Below, piece after piece: positions 32,279 through 40,126 of a stretch of 64,000 nt of DNA (position 1 is the first letter of the stretch; each line of letters starts with the position of its first letter). This DNA comes from Moniliophthora roreri. Taxonomy: Eukaryota; Basidiomycota; Agaricomycetes; Agaricales; Marasmiaceae. The translations under genes and the position numbers were made by a program. The notes beneath the pieces were generated by a model that saw nothing but the letters and a program-made list of their open reading frames with translations, ran no database searches and was not told the origin of the DNA. The stretch spans positions 62,001 through 126,000 of the forward strand of contig LATX02000188.1 in NCBI GenBank assembly GCA_001466705.2. The letters are read 5' to 3'.

Positions 32279-32587
32279 TTACCTATCCCTTTGTACTATT
32301 ATTCATATTCCGATAGCTTCGGGAAACCTCAGACAATCACCGAACTCATCGGCTATACATATATAGTTAGTATTAGATCGGTTGTAACGTATTTAAGCGC
32401 TCAAGCTGAGACCTTTAGTCTCCAGCTTGACCTGGTTAATCTTATACTTGTGTCAACGCCTATATTGAAGGATTTCTGAACTTCAGCAACCGCTGAACAA
32501 ACTCAAACTTGAACTTGAGTAACTACTTAACGAAGGGGATTCTTCGTTGGGTTAGTTAGTTGACGTTGCTGCGCAAGTAACGTAACA
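32279..32587 (+). repeat. 5' LTR of A2 (last 309 of 451 bases)
   Basis: Aligns without gaps to 39128-39436. A TATACATATATA box-like stretch lies at 32352-32363. Ends GTAACGTAACA. Sequence to the left of the N is unrelated. Confidence 0.92.
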
Positions 32588-32605
32588 CAAGGTCAAGCTG
32601 ATCGA

Positions 32606-33058
32606 TTGCCGACCTACCAAGGTCTAGGCATCACCCAAGGACAAAACGTCAAAACGGAACGAACGACAGCTAGAACAGGATATCGCGGACGCAGAGGTGC
32701 TCCGGCGTGGGCAACCAACCCAATCCATATCGAATCCTGGTGGACGAGTGATCCCACCGTTAACCCGAGCGTCCCGCAGAGAACTATTGACCCCCTTGCA
32801 ATTGCCATCGCTAACGAGTCAGCAGTTGACAGAGACACAAGCCGAAGACCCAGAAATAAGGAGAACCTCGACCCCATCATTCATTCCGATTGGATTGAGA
32901 ACGAGCGAACGAGAAGGAGAACCCTTGCCGAATACACCGAAGCCATCAGACTCGGATACATTGAATACATCCACCGACTCTCTGGAGGAGCTAGATCCAT
33001 TCCAACGGCTATTACAAGGCCTAAAGAACAGCCCCCGATCACCGAAAGTACAGATTGA
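32606..33058 (+). CDS. Leader ORF overlapping the gag frame in A2
   Basis: A 150-codon ORF that starts 18 bases after the 5' LTR and ends 5 bases before an ATG (33063) inside the gag frame. It is Arg- and Glu-rich (RRPRNKENLDP, ENERTRRRTLAEYTEAIRLG) and overlaps gag codons 1-120 in another frame. It could be a real leader protein, the true N-terminal part of gag joined by shifting, or chance. If it is translated, gag may start at 33063 (321 residues) rather than 32697. No homology recognised. Confidence 0.4.
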   Translation: MPTYQGLGITQGQNVKTERTTARTGYRGRRGAPAWATNPIHIESWWTSDPTVNPSVPQRTIDPLAIAIANESAVDRDTSRRPRNKENLDPIIHSDWIENERTRRRTLAEYTEAIRLGYIEYIHRLSGGARSIPTAITRPKEQPPITESTD

Positions 33059-34025
33059 AACGATGGCAGAAGAAAAGAAGCCATCTGGAAGCAGGCCCAG
33101 GAAGGAGGAACCTGTAGCCGAAGAAGCAGTTATTGGCTCTGCAATGCCCGTACAAGTAGTTTCAGCGGTAAAGGAAGTAAAAGCCGCACTCCCAAGAGCC
33201 TTCACGGGGACACGGACAGACGCGAAGAAGTTTCTGAGAGAAGTGTTGATCTATGTTGCACTTAACCCGAAAGCATTTCCAGACGACAGATCAAAAAAGC
33301 TTTTTCTCCTTTCTTACATGACAGATGGACCGGGAGAATTCTGGAAGAATGAGAAGACCGATCTCTTGCTAGCATACGATGCCGACGCTGAAAAGGTGAC
33401 GTGGTCGGAGTTCCTGGACGATTTCAGAACATTGTTCGAACCCCTTGATCCTGCCTTAAAAGCACAGTTGGAGCTCAAGGATTTGAAGATGAAGGAAAGG
33501 GCAGACGAATACACCTATCAGTTTACCTATCTTGCAAAGCAGACCGGATATAATGATGCAGCGCAGATAGTAGCATTCAAACAGGGATTGCCGAAGAGTT
33601 TGGTATTCAAGATTATGACGAGACCAGAAGGAGCCCCCACTACGATCAAAGAATGGATGAATGCAGCAATCATCTTTGACGAAAGCTATAAACAAGTGTT
33701 GGAATATGGGAAGACTTGGGACGACGAACACGGAGGAAAGAAACCGCAGCGAAGCTTTAGGAAAAAGGAGGAGGTGGCCATCAAACAAATCGGCGAAATC
33801 AACCGAAAAGAATACATGTCGAAAGGACTCTGCTTCAGGTGCGGAAGGCCAGGACATCGTATTAGAGATTGCCCAGATATGCCGAAAAAGGACGAACGAA
33901 AGCAAGAGGAGCCCAAAAAGATGACGAAGGAGGAAAGGTTCGCAAAGATCAGAGCCTTGGTAAATGATCAGCAGAAAGAAGACAAGGACTTTCTGATCGA
34001 TTTGATGGAACAAGAGGGTTTTTAA
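32697..34025 (+). CDS. Gag polyprotein of A2
   Basis: 442 residues if started at 32697; an internal ATG at 33063 gives 321. The capsid-like core reads FTGTRTDAKKFLREVLIYVA, YMTDGPGEFWKNEKTDLL, WSEFLDDFRTLFEPLDP, DEYTYQFTYLAKQTGYND and MTRPEGAPTTIKEWMNAAI. One CCHC zinc knuckle follows, CFRCGRPGHRIRDC (33832-33873), then a Lys/Glu-rich tail. The stop is a TAA at 34023-34025 directly after the heptamer GGGTTTT (34016-34022), a classical -1 slippery site that would shift ribosomes into the protease frame. Intact, with no internal stop. Confidence 0.88.
   Translation: MLRRGQPTQSISNPGGRVIPPLTRASRRELLTPLQLPSLTSQQLTETQAEDPEIRRTSTPSFIPIGLRTSEREGEPLPNTPKPSDSDTLNTSTDSLEELDPFQRLLQGLKNSPRSPKVQIETMAEEKKPSGSRPRKEEPVAEEAVIGSAMPVQVVSAVKEVKAALPRAFTGTRTDAKKFLREVLIYVALNPKAFPDDRSKKLFLLSYMTDGPGEFWKNEKTDLLLAYDADAEKVTWSEFLDDFRTLFEPLDPALKAQLELKDLKMKERADEYTYQFTYLAKQTGYNDAAQIVAFKQGLPKSLVFKIMTRPEGAPTTIKEWMNAAIIFDESYKQVLEYGKTWDDEHGGKKPQRSFRKKEEVAIKQIGEINRKEYMSKGLCFRCGRPGHRIRDCPDMPKKDERKQEEPKKMTKEERFAKIRALVNDQQKEDKDFLIDLMEQEGF
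34016..34022 (+). promoter_or_regulatory. Candidate -1 ribosomal frameshift site at the end of gag
   Basis: G GGT TTT in gag phase, followed at once by the TAA stop. Slipping back one base reads GGG TTT TTA AAT CGG and stays open through 34043 (ATG of the protease) to 34456. The gag-pol boundary is where such signals occur in many retroelements. No downstream stem or pseudoknot was worked out. Confidence 0.55.
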
Positions 34026-34042
34026 ATCGGCGAAAGAGGACG

Positions 34043-37000
34043 ATGGCTCCACCGCTGGTTGTTATTTCACACTTTGTACTAGCTAAACTGGATCGAAATT
34101 CTATGCACCTTCCTCTCAAGTACAAAGTGGGAACGAAAACCATCGAAACAAAAGCTCTGTTGGATTCAGGAGCTGGAGGAAGATTTATAAGTCCGAGAAT
34201 TGCGAGGATGCTAGGGAAAAGATGGATCCCATTGCCAGAAAGAATTCGGGTCTTCAACGTTGACGGAACAGCTAATAAAACGGCATGGATCACGCATGTC
34301 GTGGAAGTAGAGTTCCAAATCGAGGGAAAGGAGTTTCGAGAAAATTTTATGATCTCAGGCATCAGCGATGAAGATCTGATCCTAGGGCTCCCATGGTTGA
34401 GATACCATAATCCCGTAATTGATTGGGAGACCGGAGGAATTCAGTTCCAGCCCCGCTGACGAATTCAGATCAAAAGATTCACGGGAGTTCTGGACAATCT
34501 GGAACCAGAGGTCCTTATAGGAGCTAAGACCACAGCATCGCAAGAAATGGCTCATCAACATCAAACGGCCAAGAAGGAGATAGAAGAGCTCATCTCTAGT
34601 TATTTACTGGGATACAGAGATCGATTCGAGAAGGGGAAGGCAGAACGGTTCCCACCCTCTCAAACATATGACCATGCGATAGACCTTAAACCCGACTTCG
34701 TCCCAAGGAATTGCAAACTCTATCCGTTAAGCCCGATGGAACAGGAAGAACAAGACAAATTCCTCGAAGAGAACTTAAGGAAGGGTTACATTCGGAAATC
34801 TAAATCCCCGATGGCCTCTCCCTTCTTCTTTGTAGCCAAAAAGGAAAAAGGAGCACTAAGACCCACGCAGGATTACAGAGAACTCAACAAGGGAACGGTA
34901 AAGAACGCTTACCCCCTTCCTTTGATTTCGGAGCTCCTTGACAAACTGAAGGGAGCCACGGTCTTCACAAAGCTCGATCTCAGGAACGGATATAATAACG
35001 TCAGGATAAAGGACGGAGATCAATGGAAAGCCGCTTTCAAAACCAACAGAGGACTTTTCGAGCCAACGGTGATGTTCTTCGGACTAAGCAATTCCCCCGC
35101 CACCTTCCAAGCCTTCATGAATGACATACTCTCCAACTTCATCGACGAAGGATGGTGTGTAGTATACATGGATGACATTCTTATTTTCTCAAAAAACCAA
35201 GAAGAACACAAGGAACACACGGAACGATTAATGCGTCGTCTCAAGAAGCACGATCTGTTCCTCAAACCGGAGAAATGCGAGTTTGACGTAACGGAAGTGG
35301 TGTTCTTAGGAATGGTTATCAGACCCGGATATATCGCGATGGATCCCATAAAACTCGCAGGAATAGCTGAATGGGAACCTCCGCAGACAGTTAAAGGAGT
35401 CCGCGCGTTTTTAGGGTTTGGGAATTTTTATAGGAAATTCATTGGGAAATACGCGCATGTCACTAGGCCCCTGAACGACCTCCTACAGAAAAATCGAAAA
35501 TTCGAATGGACAACGCAATGCCAACTAGCTTTCGACCTCTTGAAAGCAAAGTTTCTCTCTGAACCAATACTGGTTATGCCAGATGTCGACAAGCCTTTCG
35601 TAATAGAAGCCGACGCTTCGAAATGGGCCACAGGTGCCGTTCTCAGACAAAAAGGAGTCGACGGCGAATGGCATCCATGTGGTTACCTGTCCAAGTCATT
35701 CTCCCCCACCGAACGAAACTACGAAATCTACGACAGAGAACTCCTCGCGATCTACAGAGCCCTTGTGGAATGGCGTCACTACCTCATGGGAGGAAAGTTT
35801 AAAATTGTGGTTCTTTCGGATCACAAGAATTTAACGTACTTCCGGACGGCACAGAAACTGAACAGGCGTCAAGCAAGATGGAGTCTCTTCTTATCAGAAT
35901 TCGATCTAGGGCTGGTGCATGTCCCAGGGAAATCTATTTCACAAGCAGACGCATTATCAAGACGAAGCAACGAGCAGGACGAAGTCAACAGCAACAATGA
36001 AGACGTCATTGTTTTACCAGACCGACTTTTCATTAAAGGAATTGATTTAGCCTTGAAGGACGACATAGCAGAATGATTGGGCCCGGACGATTTTCACAAA
36101 TCGGCCTTGGAACAATTATTACACCAAGGCATGCCGCCAATCAAATCCGCATTATCGGATTGGAGAATTGAGAACAAGCTGCTTTTCTTCCAAGATCAGG
36201 TATATGTACCGAATGACACCGATCTCCGCTGACGGATAGTACGAGCAATTCACGAAACACCAGGAGTAGGACACCCGGGACAATGGAATACTGTGGAGCA
36301 GGTACAACGGGATTTCTGGTGGCCAGGAATGGTCAAATTCATCAGAAGCTTCGTTGATGGCTGTGTGGTATGTCAGCAGTCTAAGATTAACACCCACCCC
36401 ACGAAGACTCCGATTCAACCGCTTCAGGTACCAACGAACTCCTTCCCCTTCCAAGTTTGCACTATGGACCTCATCACGGATCTTCCCGAATGTGACAGAA
36501 TGGATTCTATTTTAGTCGTGGTGGACCACTCGTCTACGAAGGGGGTAATTTTTACTCCCTGCACCAAGACAACGGACGCTACAAAAGTTGCGGAAATGCT
36601 AATTCAACATCTTTACAAACGGTTCGGATTACCTGACCGGATCATATCCGATCGAGACCCCAGATTTGCCGCGGAAGTATTCCAAGAAATGGGGAAACAG
36701 CTCTCCATCAAACACTCTATGAGCACAGCATTTCACCCGCAAACCGACGGAGAGACAGAACGGGTAAATCGAGAAGTTGAAGTCTACCTCAGAATGTTCT
36801 GCGCAAAAGAACAGACTCGATGGAAGGAGTACCTCCCTTTAGCAGAGTTCACTCACAACAACCGAATGCACTCAGTTCTCAAGAAATTGCCATTCTTCAC
36901 GATGATGGGATATCACCCCCGACCTCTTCCCACAGTATTCGAAAGAACAACGATTCCGTCAATAGAAGAACGACTTCAGGAGTTAAAAAGAGTATGGGAA

Positions 37001-37528
37001 GAAACCACAAGCCTGTTGGAATTAGCACGGCAACACATGATAAGGAGAGAGAAGCAGAAACTAGACGTATTCGAAGAAGGACAAAAGGTTTGGTTAGAAG
37101 CGAAGAACCTGGCAACAGGATACCCGTCGAAGAAACTAGCCCCAAAAAGGGAAGGACCATTCACAATCCTCAAAGTACTCGGACCTGTGACATACAAACT
37201 GGACTTACCCCATCAATGGAAAATTCACCCTGTTTTCCATGCGGCCTTGTTATCGCCGTACAAACAGACTGAGGCCCACGGACCAAGCTTCACAGAACCA
37301 CCCCCGGATCTTATCGAAGGATTCGAAGAATACGAAGTAGAAGCGATAGTGGGGCACAGACCAAAAAAGCGACCCCGAGAATTCCTCGTGTCGTACACAG
37401 GTTACGACTCATCTCACAACTGATGGATCCGCATGGATGGAATGGAGAATTGTCTAGACCTTCTCAAGGATTATATAAAGAAACACCGACTGCAGCCTAA
37501 AGACCCCATACCCACTACTCCTTCATAA
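34043..37528 (+). pseudogene. Pol polyprotein of A2 (one frame with four TGA codons)
   Basis: A single frame covers protease, RT, RNase H, integrase and chromodomain. Protease: ALLDSGAGGRFIS (DSG). [45 protein letters not shown]. RNase [43 protein letters not shown]. Integrase zinc domain: H-x(n)-H in IHETPGVGHPG with CVVCQQ; core acids in CTMDLITDL, IISDRDPRFAAEVF and TERVNREVEVYL; GPFTILKVLGPVTYKL; chromodomain YEVEAIVG...REFLVSYTGYD. Interruptions are TGA at 34457, 36074, 36230 and 37421, and nothing else. At 34457 the related A-minus copy has TGG. As it stands the frame is dead unless stops are read through or the copies arose from an already decayed source. Confidence 0.85.
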
Positions 37529-37534
37529 GAAAAC

Positions 37535-38985
37535 ATGTCCAATGCATCCCCCGCCGCCTCTTCCTCTTCTCTTGCTGGCAGCCAGCCAGCCCGAAACCCG
37601 AGCCCTGTTCCTACTGTGTCAGGAGAAGGACGATACGGCGAAAACATCACCTACCCCAACGGTCTCAAGCCCAACCCCTACCAACTCCTTCATTTATTCA
37701 ATACCGGGCAGTATGACAATCAAATCCGGAACGCCGCTGATCAACATAACCGATTGGAACCCTGCGTCAAAAGCCTGTTTTTCCTCAGGGGTCAATGAAA
37801 ATTATTCGAAAGAATCGTTGAAAGCTGCAGTCTCGAGATTGCGAACCAGGTGATGTACGCCTGTAACTATCAAATAGGGCTTGAAGGGCCCGTTACGGTA
37901 CCGTCTACGTTTCCTTATCACCCCCATTTGTCCATGCCCCCCCCCGCAGATCCCAGAGCGATGTCGGAATACCCTGATCCCCTCTCCTTCAGCCTCCTCG
38001 ACAGACTCAGACGACGAACCAACAGGAACGGATACCCCTGTCCTGACATCAACGACACTCGCAGCCTCATCTCCAGGCTCACGTCTGAACCCCGAGTTGA
38101 TGAACCCGGACCCCCTGCCACTTCCAGTACCTCCCCCGAATTTCCCGACACCCTCATTTATCCTGACCCCACTCCCGATCCCAACGTCAAGCCTAAGGTC
38201 GAGTCAATTGACTCCCTCACCCGCTCCCCTTCCGAACCCCCAACGACCACTGACCCCAGAAGTCTTCAAACGCCTGAAGCCTCAGTTCCACCTGAACGTG
38301 GAACATATCCCCGCGGTGGGAGGGGAGGTCGCTCCCGAGGAGTCGGAAGACGTGGACGAGGATGACGAGGAGGAGAACCAAACTCCCGAAAACGTCGACG
38401 ACCTACTGAAGGTCAGCTTGAGAAGTCTGACTCTGGCCCCGACCCCGATGATGCAGCTCATCGACCGCGTCTCTGCCCTGTGTGCGGATTGGAGTGCCAT
38501 TTCGCCAGAGATTGCCCGCAGTACATGTGTCGTCGATGCTTCGTGACTCAGCCTGGACATACGTCTAGCAACTGCCCTGACCAACGAAGGTCTCGCCGCA
38601 TTGCGCGTTGACGGCCTGATTCGGGCTCAGACTCTCTGTCAGATGGTCGCCGTTATGACGATGAACGGTGGTACAATGACGAACCCTACGACAACCTCGG
38701 AGGAGAGTGCTGAGATGTTGATGCAGGAGTACGACCACGACGCGCAGCTGTTGTTTGTAGGGGCGGATCCAAAAAAGGTGAGGATGCTGTCGGTGGAGGA
38801 ACGGTTGGCTATGGGATGGCAGCCTCCCTCAGATGTACTGGCGACTCCGCAATTGGGAGCTGTAGACGAGATGCTGGACATCGATGACAGGCCTGATACG
38901 TCGTATGATTACAACACGGAGTTGTATGGAGATGGAGAATCGTAAGTTATTGCCAAACGGAGTTTGCCCCTTGTCGAGGGGGTAG
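37535..38985 (+). pseudogene. 3' accessory region of A2: zinc-knuckle frame and overlapping second frame
   Basis: Frame 1 starts ATG 37535: Ser/Ala-rich, GEGRYGENITYPNGLKPNPY, ACNYQIGLEGPVTVPSTF, Pro/Ser/Thr-rich, an RGG-like stretch (GGRGGRSRGVGRRGRG), then tandem zinc knuckles CPVCGLECHFARDC and CRRCFVTQPGHTSSNC (38474-38575), and a Tyr/Asp-rich tail ending at 38711-38713. It is cut by TGA at 37796, 38363 and 38609. Frame 2 is open from 37881 to 38945 except for a TGA at 38544. It has a Pro-rich start, a very acidic block (EESEDVDEDDEEEN), SALCADWSAI, TNEGLAALRVDGLI and an acidic end. Copy A1 has the same two frames with a frame-2 protein of similar length. The position after integrase is where env genes of retroviruses lie, but there is no signal peptide or membrane segment, so this is not env-like. 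Confidence 0.7.
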
Positions 38986-39436
38986 TGTTACGAACTTTCT
39001 CTTTTCTCTCTGTAGTATTACCCATGCTTCCCTTTCTATCGGACACATCCACTTTCCCAGCCCCCCTTTCCTTTTCACACCTATGCTTCTTCTTATCATC
39101 GGACTCGTACACCTTCCCCGTCCCCAGTTACCTATCCCTTTGTACTATTATTCATATCCCGATAGCTTCGGGAAACCTCAGACAATCACCGAACTCATCG
39201 GCTATACATATATAGTTAGTATTAGATCGGTTGTAACGTATTTAAGCGCTCAAGCTGAGACCTTTAGTCTCCAGCTTGACCTGGTTAATCTTATACTTGT
39301 GTCAACGCCTATATTGAAGGATTTCTGAACTTCAGCAACCGCTGAACAAACTCAAACTTGAACTTGAGTAACTACTTAACGAAGGGGATTCTTCGTTGGG
39401 TTAGTTAGTTGACGTTGCTGCGCAAGTAACGTAACA
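38986..39436 (+). repeat. 3' LTR of A2 (451 bp)
   Basis: TGTTACGAACTTTC...GTAACGTAACA, with a TGTTAC/GTAACA inverted end. The first 142 bases, missing from the 5' copy, contain the CCACTTTCCCAG and TACACCTTCCC blocks shared with the other family A LTRs. Confidence 0.93.
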
Positions 39437-39502
39437 ATAGCATTAACCCAAAGTACAGCTCAACATAATATTAGCATATGTTTAGCATAAAGCATATGCA
39501 CT

Positions 39503-39589
39503 ACACTATTAAAATTGTAGTGAACTTATCAATATAAAACTACAAAAAGATTAACATAAACCATATGCATTACTCTACAAAAAATTACA
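39503..39589. repeat. 87-bp inverted repeat, right copy
   Basis: Exact reverse complement of 31811-31897. It starts 66 bases after the 3' LTR of A2; the 66 bases between carry AGCATATG and CATATGC words. Confidence 0.9.
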
Positions 39590-39611
39590 CTTTATTCCAT
39601 GGTCCATACTG

Positions 39612-40126
39612 ATGATTTTCTGTTCTACTTCAGCTCTTTACAAATCTTTTGGCTATAACCTTGCAATAGAGAGCCAAAACAACATTCAATACTTTCTCAA
39701 CCAATTTCCTGACCTCTCCTTCCTCAAGTACCCTAACCCAGATGGACTGTACTGGGCTGCATTAACCATCAACTCCACAGACCTGCAGTCCACCTCTCAA
39801 GTGGTTTCAGAGGTCCATACTGACTATGGAAACAACACTTGTTCCTGGTGCACTGTAACCTCATTTGGGAGCTTTGATTCAGACAAAGGAGGACATCTTG
39901 TTCTATGGAACATCAGTCTTATCATAAAATTCCTCCCAGGCTGCATGATCCTCTTCTCTTCAGCTCTCATCACTCATTTCAACTTGCCAATACAGCCTGA
40001 GGAGACCTGCTATTCTCTAGTTTAGTATTCAGCTGGTGGTCTCTTTCAATAGCAGTATAACAGCAGCATTAGTGACAAGATGTTCTTGTCAAATGCCACA
40101 GAAGATCAGTTGAAGAGATGGAATGA
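39612..40126 (+). pseudogene. 2OG-Fe(II) oxygenase-like (TET/JBP-like) relic
   Basis: The frame from 39612 reads VVSEVHTDYGNNTCSWCTV (His-x-Asp of the iron site at 39816-39824), FGSFDSDKGGHLVLWNISL, IKFLPGCMILFSSALITHFN (distal His at 39975-39977), QPEETCYSLV, stop, then YSAGGLF and a C-terminal TEDQLKRWNED. Order and spacing fit the double-stranded beta-helix oxygenases abundant in mushroom genomes, which I associate with the TET/JBP group that oxidises methylcytosine. The residue after the distal His that is normally Arg (ET.YS) is Cys, a C-to-T type change at a codon for the co-substrate-binding Arg, so the protein would be inactive even without its stops (TAG at 40023, further one after GLFQW). 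The start of the domain is missing. Assignment to TET/JBP rather than another 2OG family is inference. Confidence 0.55.

Larger units (their letters stand above)
32279..39436 (+). mobile_element. Ty3/gypsy chromovirus element A2, nearly complete and young
   Basis: Order: truncated 5' LTR, leader, gag, protease, RT, RNase H, integrase with chromodomain, accessory region, 3' LTR. The 309 comparable bases of the two LTRs differ at one site (ATTCC/ATCCC), so insertion was recent. The left 142 bases of the 5' LTR are missing behind an N. Codon and base use are visibly more GC-rich than the flanking DNA. A polypurine tract (about 38974-38985) precedes the 3' LTR. The right flank pentamer is ATAGC; the left flank is lost, so a target duplication cannot be tested. 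Pol and the accessory region contain several in-frame TGA codons. Confidence 0.92.

Noticed and set aside
32278..32279. Reading 32279 as the true start of the 5' LTR
   Set aside because: The 3' LTR is 142 bases longer and the joint is an N, so this is a gap or misjoin, not an LTR boundary.
37535..38945. Accessory region as an envelope gene
   Set aside because: No signal peptide, membrane segment or cysteine pattern of an envelope; zinc knuckles, Pro-rich and acidic stretches point elsewhere.
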